Shown in pieces: positions 15,339 to 23,792 of a stretch of 26,570 nt of DNA. A program made the position numbers and the translations under genes. How positions within the stretch are numbered: position 1 is the stretch's first letter; every line of letters begins with the position of its first letter. The stretch is from JACJXF01 sp964349045 (lineage in GTDB: Bacteria > Bacteroidota > Bacteroidia > Bacteroidales > GCA-2748055): positions 1-26,570 of the forward strand of contig CAYGFI010000052.1 in the NCBI GenBank assembly GCA_964349045.1, given 5' to 3'. The notes below the pieces were generated by a model. It did no database searches, was not told the origin of the DNA, and worked only from the letters and a program-made list of their open reading frames with translations.

Positions 15339-18065
15339 TTAATTCCCATAAACCTCAACTTTAAACTTCCCGCCGGGCTGAACAATAACCGGTATTCTGG
15401 CAAAATCTTTGAAGGCTATTTCTACTGCAGGCCCATCATTGACGATCAATTTATAGTTTTGATCTTTTAATCCTTCGATCCTCATCTCAAGGGTAAACGG
15501 CTTGTTATAAGGTACCGGTAATTCTGCCAGAAGTGATCTCATGATAATCATAATTTTGTTGTCTTTTAACCAAAAGCGATCAACCTTGATACCATCGATA
15601 CCCAAACCAATATTTGCCTTAAAATTTAAATAAATGCCACCCATTTGATTTAAAAGATGTGATGTGCCAGCCAGTCCGCCTACTTCGCTCCAGCTTGGTC
15701 CGGATCGTAAGGGCATTTGTGGAAATCCTTCGTGATCTATGTTTTCGGGACCAAGTCCTAAAGGGAAATTTGGATATTTGTAAATGTCATTTTCTATATG
15801 ATGGGGATGGTTAATTAGTGTAAGCGATGAACGGGCAGCAGCTATTGCACGCTCTAGCAAATCCTGTCTTCCCGCTAAAAGGCCGATTCTCATGAGTCCG
15901 TTAGCAAACCTATGACTTCGTTGATCAAGCCATTCCGCATCACTGTTCTGTGATGAGAACCCACCAAAAGGATAGGCTGTAACGATATAATGCGGGGCCC
16001 AGATTGCCTGATAGAATAGTGAATAATCTGCAATAGCTTCCGCTGCAGCAAGATATTTCTTGTTTGTTGAATTTTCATATAGGGAAGCAAATCCCTCAAG
16101 CGCCCAGGATACCGACATATTATTGGCAGGATATTGAGCCGTGCGATGGTCATAGAAAGTTTCAGGCTTCACCGCGCACGAATAAAAAGTTTCAAAATCG
16201 TACCATTTCTGCCTTGGCATTACTTCATGTATCATAAATTCAGCCATTTTTTCTGCAGCATTCATATATTTTCGTTCCCCGGTAGCCCGGAACAATTCAC
16301 TAAGCACCCAGATATGTGCTCCTCCGTCAGCATTCCAGCGAAGACTTGGTAAAGGTTCCAGTGATTCATTAAACCATCCCGGAACACAACCATTCGCCTG
16401 CATATTCTGAATTAAAAAATCACCATATCGTTTAACATAAGGAAGAATTCCCGGATTATCTTCACAATCCTGACGGTACTGCATTAAGAAACCAGCAGTA
16501 ACACTCGCCGAGGAAGTCTGGTAGGCCCCATCGTTTTTGTTAAAACTCCAGTAAGAATCGACCTTATCGGGATCATATCCTTCATGGGGTGGATTCCACA
16601 GGCTTAACATCCATGAACCCTTTTTAACATCATAGAGGCCAGGAAATATTCCCTCATTCTGGGGTGCAGACAGCGTAAAGTTTATGATCCGGCGCGCTTT
16701 ATTGAGCAGGGAAGGATCATTCAGGGTTTTTCCCCAGTAGAATATTCCAGTTGCGTCGCAGACATTGTTCCACCAGGATGTATTATAGATCAAGTCATAC
16801 CATTGAGGAGCAGTAAGCCTCAATCCGCCTACTGGTGTTCCATTCATTTCCCATTGTTGCCATGTTTCCAGTTCTGGGTTCCCGGTGCGATGGTGAAGGG
16901 TTGGCCCGTCGGTAACATAACTATCCCTGGAAGTGAATGTGGCAGGGTAATTTATGTCATACCCCTGGTAAGCGAAGGAAGCAGGGTAACTTACTTTTGC
17001 ATATTCGGAAAAAGGCAAGGCCTGGGGTCGGGGCAGGCAGAAGTATTCTTTGCCATATCTTTCCCACAAATATGAAGAAATATGCTGATATCCTCGATAC
17101 TTCTCAACATCCGCTTTCAGAAATAAGTCAAATCCATAGCTAATCGTATTATTTGATAATTCACGAATCTGAGCGCCATGTTTGTTTTCGTGCCTCCAAT
17201 AAACATGTTGTTCCACCCAATAATCGATAAAGCCATAAGATATAAGTGGGTTATCTGTAATGCCGGAATTTAAACTTAGATCCATTGCTGTCGGTAAAGA
17301 TACTTTGCTGGTGTCAATAGGTATGGCAAATATCCGTGGATGTTTTTGGGGACGGGCACCCTTTGCATATACAATATTTTCATTTATAATATCCAGGTCC
17401 GGCACGAGCGCCATCATAAATCCATCTTTTTCAACAATGGTGGCTGGAGCAAAAAATTTGCGATCTCCTATCACGTCATCATCTGCTCGCTTTAACTGTG
17501 GTACGAAGGTAAAATCCGGGTCACCTTCCGGGATAAAAACGAAAGAAGATAATAAATATTCCAGTTTGGGCGGAAGTCCCGGAAGGCTTGCATTGACTTC
17601 AATATGAAAATAATTCTGGTCATAATATAAGGTTAGCGTTTGCTCAATTCGGTTGTTACCAATTTCCCCGGTAAATAAAACTCTGATTTCCTTGGCATTT
17701 TTCTCAAGAATTTCAACCGTCTTTAATCCCTCATTGGCCATCAATCGAAAATCATCGGCAAAATCCTTACCCTTTGCATACAATGGAAAAACTTCATCGG
17801 GTGTTTTTTCCGGCCTCTCAAGAGAACTGACAACCAATATCCATTGATCGTCTTTCGCGACAAAGAATGACTGTGAAACATTTGCTGTATTTAATTGAAA
17901 ACTTCCTTTGATCAACCCATTATCAATTTCAATGATGGTATCGTTCTGAACCAAATTTAAACCTGATTTTTTCATACCAGATTTGTAACAATTTCCAAGT
18001 GCCAGTATCATAATTATGATTAGGCCAGATAGCAAGTAGTGAGGTCTCAAATTCAATATTTTCAT
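15339..18065 (-). CDS. Large predicted lipoprotein with probable six-hairpin (alpha/alpha)6 glycosidase-like domain, family not recognised
   Basis: 908 residues. The N terminus is a hydrophobic signal followed by LALGNC (Cys26), a slightly atypical lipobox with Asn before Cys. Residues about 40-330 look like a beta-rich domain. From about 390 to 840 there are repeated helical-hairpin segments with the flavour of six-hairpin glycosidases and lyases: QWYDLIYNTSWWN, ADGGAHIWVLSELFRATGERKY, NNMSVSWALEGFASLYENS. A small beta-rich tail closes the protein. I cannot assign a CAZy family or name catalytic acids. It lies between the TIM-barrel protein (40 bp) and the GH78 rhamnosidase (100 bp, holding the remnant), so it probably acts outside the cytoplasm on the same substrate as a hydrolase, lyase or epimerase-like enzyme. 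A non-catalytic binding role is possible. Confidence 0.65.
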   Translation of the reverse strand: MKILNLRPHYLLSGLIIIMILALGNCYKSGMKKSGLNLVQNDTIIEIDNGLIKGSFQLNTANVSQSFFVAKDDQWILVVSSLERPEKTPDEVFPLYAKGKDFADDFRLMANEGLKTVEILEKNAKEIRVLFTGEIGNNRIEQTLTLYYDQNYFHIEVNASLPGLPPKLEYLLSSFVFIPEGDPDFTFVPQLKRADDDVIGDRKFFAPATIVEKDGFMMALVPDLDIINENIVYAKGARPQKHPRIFAIPIDTSKVSLPTAMDLSLNSGITDNPLISYGFIDYWVEQHVYWRHENKHGAQIRELSNNTISYGFDLFLKADVEKYRGYQHISSYLWERYGKEYFCLPRPQALPFSEYAKVSYPASFAYQGYDINYPATFTSRDSYVTDGPTLHHRTGNPELETWQQWEMNGTPVGGLRLTAPQWYDLIYNTSWWNNVCDATGIFYWGKTLNDPSLLNKARRIINFTLSAPQNEGIFPGLYDVKKGSWMLSLWNPPHEGYDPDKVDSYWSFNKNDGAYQTSSASVTAGFLMQYRQDCEDNPGILPYVKRYGDFLIQNMQANGCVPGWFNESLEPLPSLRWNADGGAHIWVLSELFRATGERKYMNAAEKMAEFMIHEVMPRQKWYDFETFYSCAVKPETFYDHRTAQYPANNMSVSWALEGFASLYENSTNKKYLAAAEAIADYSLFYQAIWAPHYIVTAYPFGGFSSQNSDAEWLDQRSHRFANGLMRIGLLAGRQDLLERAIAAARSSLTLINHPHHIENDIYKYPNFPLGLGPENIDHEGFPQMPLRSGPSWSEVGGLAGTSHLLNQMGGIYLNFKANIGLGIDGIKVDRFWLKDNKIMIIMRSLLAELPVPYNKPFTLEMRIEGLKDQNYKLIVNDGPAVEIAFKDFARIPVIVQPGGKFKVEVYGN

Positions 18066-18105
18066 AATATTTGTATTAAAATAGTTTTTCTTGCATATTT
18101 ATCCA

Positions 18106-19323
18106 TTAAAGTAATTCAATCAGTTTCTTTCCATCTTCCGGAACAAATTGTCGCCAGTATTGAATTGTTTCATGAAGTTCTTTTAATGTGTAGTAGTTGA
18201 TACTTGCGGTTGGTGCAAATACTTCAATTGTGAGATAAATTCTGTCTACTTTGGAAATACTCAGGTTCAGGTTGTTCTCATAAGAGGTTTTAATGGCTTC
18301 CAGTACCTTTCTTCCTTCAATGATCCCATTTTCATTATTTGAACTGGTAAATGGCCTGTGTGCAGATGATTTTCCATCTGTTTGTTGAAGATGAATGATG
18401 GGTGAGTAGCATGCAAGTTCTTGCAGCCAGAGATATGGAGAACTATCCTCAGATTCGGCAAACAAAAATGGATGAGCATCAATTTCATTAAAAATGCGCT
18501 TTACCAGTCCAGTGAATTGCTGTTTATTCAGTCCTTTACAGCTTTCAAATAATTCAAATGCTGAATCCGGACCTAACCACAATTGTTTGCTGATCCGGGA
18601 ATTCATCTGGTATTGCTCCATTGCCTTGATAATGTTATCCTCAGTTGGTTTGAGGTAACGATCCTGTCCTGACTGATGACCGGTATCGATGGTTATGTAA
18701 AGCGGTTTTTCTGATCTTTCACTTACTTTTCTGATCAGATCTTTTGCACCTTTGATAGTCCATGGAATCTGGTGAGGGGAATACATTTGTTCCACCCCTA
18801 TTGATTTGCATCCTGTCATATCAGAGAACCGGGCAATTTCCACCAGGTTATTAATAAGGGCATTTTTAAAAACCTGATATAGACCAGGATCCTGTAATAC
18901 CTGGTTGCTGAATGCATGACAAAAAAAACCCAATCCCGCTTCAAGATTGGCTGCAGTTTCTATCATTGGTTTCATCCATTTGTTCAAAATCCTATCCCTT
19001 ATCAAAGGATCAGTATGGGACAAGCCCAGGGTTGCATAGGTTCCGTGACCGGAATAAAGATTACATACGGAGATACCATACTTACCTGACGCATTCCACA
19101 CCTTGTCTGTCCAACGACTGAGATAATCCAACCCCATATATAAAGGATCACATTCGGTATCTGCACTTGCCTCAATATTAAATACCCCGAGATCCCTGAT
19201 AAGGTTCATCCATTCATCAGGTTCGGTATATCGTTTTGATGCAAAGCAATTATCGATGGCCATGTAGATTTCCGGATATTCAACACTATTTGCCGAATGG
19301 TTATTTATTGTCATTAGACTCAT
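18106..19323 (-). CDS. Xylose-isomerase-like TIM-barrel protein, probable sugar isomerase/epimerase, cytosolic
   Basis: 405 residues with no signal peptide, so cytosolic, unlike nearly all its neighbours. It has the hallmarks of the AP-endonuclease-2/xylose-isomerase-like fold with a divalent metal site: Glu178 (SIGVEQM), Asp213 and His216 (TIDTGH), His311 and Asp316 (IIHLQQTDG), and Glu367 (YLTIEVFAP). Relatives isomerise or epimerise free or phosphorylated sugars, and some act as lyases on keto-sugars. The substrate here is unknown; it does not look like the classical L-rhamnose isomerase. It probably handles a monosaccharide released by the secreted hydrolases. The start could also be the ATG at 19314. 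A decayed second copy lies at 15250-15337. Confidence 0.75.
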   Translation of the reverse strand: MSLMTINNHSANSVEYPEIYMAIDNCFASKRYTEPDEWMNLIRDLGVFNIEASADTECDPLYMGLDYLSRWTDKVWNASGKYGISVCNLYSGHGTYATLGLSHTDPLIRDRILNKWMKPMIETAANLEAGLGFFCHAFSNQVLQDPGLYQVFKNALINNLVEIARFSDMTGCKSIGVEQMYSPHQIPWTIKGAKDLIRKVSERSEKPLYITIDTGHQSGQDRYLKPTEDNIIKAMEQYQMNSRISKQLWLGPDSAFELFESCKGLNKQQFTGLVKRIFNEIDAHPFLFAESEDSSPYLWLQELACYSPIIHLQQTDGKSSAHRPFTSSNNENGIIEGRKVLEAIKTSYENNLNLSISKVDRIYLTIEVFAPTASINYYTLKELHETIQYWRQFVPEDGKKLIELL

Positions 19324-19356
19324 ATTAAGAAAAATACATAAGCGAATTTCTATGTG

Positions 19357-19611
19357 CTAGAATTGGATTTGCTGCAGTTTTTTGATAGCTGTTTCATTGC
19401 ATATTATTTTATCAGGCACTTTACCTGTCCAGAAAAAAATGTCAGGTACGTGGTGACCGCCTTCCCAGCTAGTACCTTTTGCACCGCGGACGGAAAGTTT
19501 TGATTTATATCCATGGTAATTTGTTATGGCTGCGCAGTTGTCGGACGTGAAAATTACAAGTGAATTTTCCTCCAATCCTAGCTTTTTCAATGTTTTCATT
19601 AATAATTTCAT
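19357..19611 (-). pseudogene. Remnant of an S1-family sulfatase (internal fragment)
   Basis: An 84-codon open frame containing a recognisable middle piece of formylglycine-dependent sulfatases: LMKTLKKLGLEENSLVIFTSDN (metal-binding Asp-Asn, residues about 4-25), then VRGAKGTSWEGG with the conserved Lys, and VPDIFFWTGKVPD. The N-terminal catalytic CxPxR region is absent, and in-frame stops lie just upstream (TAG within 19 bp). Homology also fades after about residue 76, so the C-terminal half is missing. The usual Gly after Asp-Asn is Cys and the usual GG.RVP is GGHHVP, consistent with decay. The gene may still be translated but cannot be an active sulfatase. It suggests an ancestral cluster that used a sulfated substrate. 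Confidence 0.85.
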
Positions 19612-19659
19612 CCTACCATTTATAACCTAAACCTCTATAAAGCATTATTATCAGACTCC

Positions 19660-20910
19660 TTATTTAAAAGCTGCAAAGACTTCCGCCAGGGATACCTCAA
19701 ATACTTTTTGAGCAATTTTATCGAGTGTTGATTTGTCTCCTTTCAGATGAAGTGTAGTATGAATATGAGTCAGGCTTGAACCCGGTTCCAATCCGGCGGC
19801 GGGGGAGGAGCTCTCCAACTCGTAGAATGGCCCCATCTGGCTGCCATCTTCAAGTGGCCCGTCATTATATGAATTGGCTACATCCCCTGCAAAAGGATCT
19901 TCCTGAATTTCCCACAAGGAGTTAACATATTCAGAAACTTTCTCATCAAATGAAAACTTCACAACCGTCAATACATTTGTCTCTTCATTATATGAGCCCA
20001 TGAAGGGCTTTGCTCTTTTTGGACTTATTCCAATTTTACCACGCATCTTACCATCGGCCAGGAAAAAAAGCACATCTTTTTCAATTTTCAGCCTGTCTTC
20101 CGGGATTTTTCCAAAATAAGTATCATTTGCTTTGGGTCCGAGTTCGGATTCAGGTCCTTCTTTGGTGGGAATAATTACGGTTGTAGAGGCAGATGGCTGA
20201 AACATCCCTAAAATCCATATGGACAGCATCCCGGTATCATGTGTCCATGCTTTGTCGCCTTTATTGGTTATAGTATTTTCGCTTTCATAAGCGACGAATT
20301 CAAGGTCGTTTACAGAAGTGCCCAGAATTTCTGAGACTTTGTTCCTGTCCAGTAATCTGACATCCCGCTCAACCAGAAGATCAAATTTAAAATTTGAATA
20401 ATTAACCAGTTTCATCTCCTTTTTAAACCGGGCCATGATTTCATTACTCTCAGTTATCTCAAATGGTTCCGTATCTATTACCGATGGCACAAACCAGTTT
20501 TCGAAACTGAAAGGAACCCCGGATTTAAAGTAAATGGAAAACTGACCTCCCTCCGGGCCGAGCCAGAAGCGGTCTTCTCCGCCATATGCATTGATATGCG
20601 GATCCGTTCTTCCGGAACGTATTAATTCATGGTTTATCCAGCCCAGGCTCTGTCCTTCTTTTCCGGATAAGGTACTGGTCATAACACGTCCCTGCCATTT
20701 AGGACTGATAGCAACCATTGCTTTTTCGTTATTTCCGGTCAGAAGTATAATATCCTGAACCGAATTCAATAATTCAAGGTCGTGACTGAAGCTTTGGGAG
20801 ATAGACAAGTTGTCTGAAGATTCTTTATCATCCGTATTTTTACCGGAAGGCAAACAACCATAACTGGTCATCAACATTAAAAACAGGATCATGGTATATA
20901 TTCGTTTCAT
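19660..20910 (-). CDS. DUF6786-like predicted lipoprotein, mutarotase-like beta-sandwich
   Basis: 416 residues with a lipoprotein signal (TSYGC, Cys19). Motifs AISPKWQGRVMTST, SLGWINHELI and GGEDRFWLGPEGG suggest the galactose-mutarotase-like beta-sandwich family that I recall as DUF6786; I cannot check the number. A His-rich segment near the C terminus (LTHIHTTLHL, about 385-394) could hold metal or sugar ligands. No catalytic role is established for the family that I know of; a sugar-binding or epimerase-like function is inferred from the fold and from its place among secreted glycosidases. It follows the largest intergenic gap, so it may begin a transcription unit, and 48 bp separate it from the sulfatase remnant. 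Confidence 0.6.
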   Translation of the reverse strand: MKRIYTMILFLMLMTSYGCLPSGKNTDDKESSDNLSISQSFSHDLELLNSVQDIILLTGNNEKAMVAISPKWQGRVMTSTLSGKEGQSLGWINHELIRSGRTDPHINAYGGEDRFWLGPEGGQFSIYFKSGVPFSFENWFVPSVIDTEPFEITESNEIMARFKKEMKLVNYSNFKFDLLVERDVRLLDRNKVSEILGTSVNDLEFVAYESENTITNKGDKAWTHDTGMLSIWILGMFQPSASTTVIIPTKEGPESELGPKANDTYFGKIPEDRLKIEKDVLFFLADGKMRGKIGISPKRAKPFMGSYNEETNVLTVVKFSFDEKVSEYVNSLWEIQEDPFAGDVANSYNDGPLEDGSQMGPFYELESSSPAAGLEPGSSLTHIHTTLHLKGDKSTLDKIAQKVFEVSLAEVFAAFK

Positions 20911-21231
20911 AGTTAATGAATTAAATAGAATGAATATGTAACTGAAAAATAACGACCTTTTAAAATTCCGGGGGATTTACTCAGCCTACCTAATAATCCT
21001 CAAACCTGAAAACGTAAACAATGGATGCCAGATAATCTATCTACTAACCAGATTCTAACTAACTATTTATAAACCTAAAAATTTCCATTCTTTAACTCAT
21101 TCAAATAAGGTTTATTCTAATATTACTGAGTAGCACCCCCGGAATTAATTCATTAATTAAACACCATTACTAACGATAATAATCTATTACATTAATTCAG
21201 AATATTTTTTTTATCAACATTTATTTTTAAC
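20911..21231 (-). other. Longest gene-free stretch (321 bp), AT-rich, candidate promoter region
   Basis: No open frame with recognisable similarity is seen on either strand. It holds the inverted-repeat segment listed separately. A weak -7-like box, TAGGTTTA (minus strand, about 21071-21078), has a TTTG 24 bases upstream, longer than the usual 19-21, so a promoter for the downstream genes is possible but not shown. No GC-rich hairpin with a T-run was found after the GH94-like stop. Confidence 0.4.
20964..21146. repeat. 183-bp segment bounded by 20-bp imperfect inverted repeats, MITE-like
   Basis: The left end (20964-20983) starts AATTCCGGGGG and ends ACTCA. The reverse complement of the right end (21127-21146) starts and ends identically and differs only at three bases in the middle (17 of 20 match). 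Weaker pairing continues inward (TAATA.T, then AAACCT on both arms). The GC core stands out in AT-rich DNA. No transposase frame lies inside. It could be a miniature inverted-repeat element, a long-stem RNA or a regulatory hairpin. No clear target-site duplication is visible, and no second copy was seen in the window. Confidence 0.6.
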
Positions 21232-23742
21232 CTAATTATTTTTTGCTGTTCCCACTTCAACATCAATGTTATGTTTCTGACCGTCCATTTTAGGTTGGAT
21301 CATATTTCCTTTAATAAGCTTACCGTCTATCTTAATTTTTATCTCACCTGCAGTGAGCCTGTTATTTCTTTTTACCAGGATCGAATAGTGATCGCCGCGG
21401 AAGAAGCGTTCAACAGAATACTGATTCCAATCTGCAGGCATATGAGGATCGATAATGAGCCCGTCAAATTCTGTCCTGATTCCAAGTAGAAATGAGTTAT
21501 ATGCATACCACATCCAGGAGGTTGCTTCGCCCAGGCACCACTGGAACTGTCCTTTTCCTGCCAATCGATGATCCGGCCCCACATAATTTTCAGGATAAAC
21601 ATATGGCTCACACTGGAAGGTCTCAATTTTTCTAGTTTGATTTGAGAGTGAAGCCTTGTTGTATATTTCCCATGCGAGTTCACTTTTTCCTGCCATACAG
21701 GCAGCCATGATTGCCCACCCGGTCGGACGCAAATAGATGTTTGCATTTCTGAACCCCGGAGAATAATTCGATTGGGTTCCAATGTATTCATCGTAATAAC
21801 TATAGGATGGATAAAAAATTAGTGGACCAAAATCACTTATCATCATCGATTTTAATGAATTCAATGACATTTCAGCCCTTTCAGGGGTAGCTACTCCGCT
21901 TAGAATGCTCCAGGATTGCGAGTTGATGTAAATCTTTCCTTCAGCATTTCGATAAGTACCAACCGGGGTCCTCTTTCCGTCCCGGTCTGAAAACGCACGG
22001 ATATACCAGTTACCATCCCAGGAGGTATTATTTATGGCCGTCTTTAATGATTCATACTGACGTTCCCATTTTTCCTCAAGGTCTGTCTTGCCAGTTAAAC
22101 GGGCAATATTAGCATATTCCTTTAGATAATAACAGAGCTGCATCCCTAGCATAACACTTTCAGCATGCCCATACTGACTGATCTTCGTAAACTCATCCAT
22201 CCAGTCACCCACATTTTTTGGAATACGCGGTAAACCATTTGGTGATAAGCCCGATAAACTTATAATGAATGCTTTATCAATATGTTCCCATACAGAGCCA
22301 TTGTTGCCCTCAATGAAAGGGAATTCACTCTCAAGAAAATTTGCGTCACCATACTCTTTAAGGTAGAATAATAAGGATGTCAGGAATCCCCAAATATTAT
22401 GATGATGAGGGACTGCGAAATGGTTGCCTGGTGTGAAATTCTCAGGTTTTTTCTGGATATCCTCATAAAGCATAGACGGTTTTCCACTAAAAATTTCTGT
22501 TTTAGACAGGTCACTAGTCTGGTTGCTTAAAAGATAGCTGATTTCCTGTTTCAAAAGATCCTTGTTTATTGGCAACATAATATGCTCAGGATGAATTCCC
22601 AAATGGCCTCCTTCAATACCATAGCACCAAAGCCCCACACCTACAGCATCATCATTCTGACTTTTCTTTATTACCTGATTCCAGTGATATTTTGACCATA
22701 TATTTATGATCCTGTCATTTTCATGGTCGGGAGTAGTGATGTTTACGCTTTTGGTAATCAAATCATCATAATATGAGCTTAACCTGTCAAATTCCTCGTT
22801 CACTGTTTCTTGAACAGAATACTTTTTAATGATGTCGTAAGCTTCTTCATATTCACGTTCCATTCCCAGTAAGTAGGTGAATTCTTTTGATTCAGAAGGA
22901 TTCAAGCTAAATTTTGTATACAATACTCCCCAGGGATAATCGTCTTCACTCCAGAATTCTGTGTTGGATAATACTACAGCGTTTATTTCTTCTGGTCTGG
23001 CCATATTACTGCTATAACCAAGAAATTTCGACCGGATGGTTTCAAATGAATTCACAGGGATGTTGGCGCTTAGGTATCCTTTATATGGCCAAGCCCTGCA
23101 TAAACCCACATTTTGCCAATTGGGATTGATCGCCCATATGGTATTCTCTGAAAACCAGGTTTTCTTATAAAGGTTTTGCTGGCTTCCGGCTCTCCCATCA
23201 CCTCGGTAAACAATGCTTTTGGTTGCATCTCCAAGGTTCCATTCCACCTGTCCGTAAACATTCATATTGTGGGCAGTTTGGGATAAATTGGTAATCTTTA
23301 TGCGCATCAGCATTATGTTATCATCCAGAGGTATAAAATAGGTAATTTCGGTTTTTATTTCATTCTTAATGCAAAGCAGGGTGGAATAGCCAAGACCCAC
23401 CTGGCATTCCCATTTATCCTCCATTTCAGGATTGTTTACCCATGTTATTTCATTGCAGCCTTCCCTGGTGACATAAAAGTTGCCGGAAACTTCCTGGGGA
23501 TTCACAAGTCCATTGATGGAAGGGTCGAGCATAAATACCTCGATTCCTCCTCTTTGAGTAATCCAGGCTGTCAGGTAACCGTTAGTCAGTCTATTGAACC
23601 AGGGAGTGGGCAGGTCTCTTTTATATATGTGACAAACTTTTCCATCTTTGGAAAATGTATACCAGGGTTTAGAATCAGCGGAATAAGAAAAGCTGACATA
23701 AAAAAGTGAAAGGAAAATAAATAAAAGTCGTTGATTTTTCAT
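21232..23742 (-). CDS. Secreted GH94-like (cellobiose phosphorylase superfamily) protein
   Basis: 836 residues with a cleavable signal peptide (about 1-22, ending SYSA). The N-terminal beta-sandwich (about 30-300) and (alpha/alpha)6 barrel (about 335-770) follow the GH94 plan. The barrel has VGDWMD (512-516, Asp516 aligning with the catalytic acid of GDWND), GHAESVMLG, INSQSWSILSGVATPERA, a Glu-Pro-Tyr-Val motif, SWMWYAYNSFLLGIR and IDPHMPADW. GH94 enzymes are normally cytosolic inverting phosphorylases, so export is odd. Where phosphorylases have Thr-Gly before the SWMY helix and bind phosphate, this protein reads LGEATSW (Leu737-Gly738-Glu739), suggesting loss of phosphate binding. A hydrolase or glucanotransferase is therefore as likely as a phosphorylase. 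It lies 50 bp after the GH116 gene, in the same transcript by spacing. Confidence 0.78.
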   Translation of the reverse strand: MKNQRLLFIFLSLFYVSFSYSADSKPWYTFSKDGKVCHIYKRDLPTPWFNRLTNGYLTAWITQRGGIEVFMLDPSINGLVNPQEVSGNFYVTREGCNEITWVNNPEMEDKWECQVGLGYSTLLCIKNEIKTEITYFIPLDDNIMLMRIKITNLSQTAHNMNVYGQVEWNLGDATKSIVYRGDGRAGSQQNLYKKTWFSENTIWAINPNWQNVGLCRAWPYKGYLSANIPVNSFETIRSKFLGYSSNMARPEEINAVVLSNTEFWSEDDYPWGVLYTKFSLNPSESKEFTYLLGMEREYEEAYDIIKKYSVQETVNEEFDRLSSYYDDLITKSVNITTPDHENDRIINIWSKYHWNQVIKKSQNDDAVGVGLWCYGIEGGHLGIHPEHIMLPINKDLLKQEISYLLSNQTSDLSKTEIFSGKPSMLYEDIQKKPENFTPGNHFAVPHHHNIWGFLTSLLFYLKEYGDANFLESEFPFIEGNNGSVWEHIDKAFIISLSGLSPNGLPRIPKNVGDWMDEFTKISQYGHAESVMLGMQLCYYLKEYANIARLTGKTDLEEKWERQYESLKTAINNTSWDGNWYIRAFSDRDGKRTPVGTYRNAEGKIYINSQSWSILSGVATPERAEMSLNSLKSMMISDFGPLIFYPSYSYYDEYIGTQSNYSPGFRNANIYLRPTGWAIMAACMAGKSELAWEIYNKASLSNQTRKIETFQCEPYVYPENYVGPDHRLAGKGQFQWCLGEATSWMWYAYNSFLLGIRTEFDGLIIDPHMPADWNQYSVERFFRGDHYSILVKRNNRLTAGEIKIKIDGKLIKGNMIQPKMDGQKHNIDVEVGTAKNN

Positions 23743-23792
23743 AATGGATTAAAATTTAATTTTTTCCCATTCTTAAATTTACTTCGTAATTT

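Noticed and set aside
18106..19323. Classical L-rhamnose isomerase (RhaA)
   Set aside because: The protein has the short xylose-isomerase-like TIM-barrel pattern with a TIDTGH motif and does not read like RhaA, tempting though the rhamnosidase context is.
19357..19611. A functional short protein
   Set aside because: Its sequence is an internal slice of a much longer enzyme with altered conserved positions, so decay is the simpler reading.
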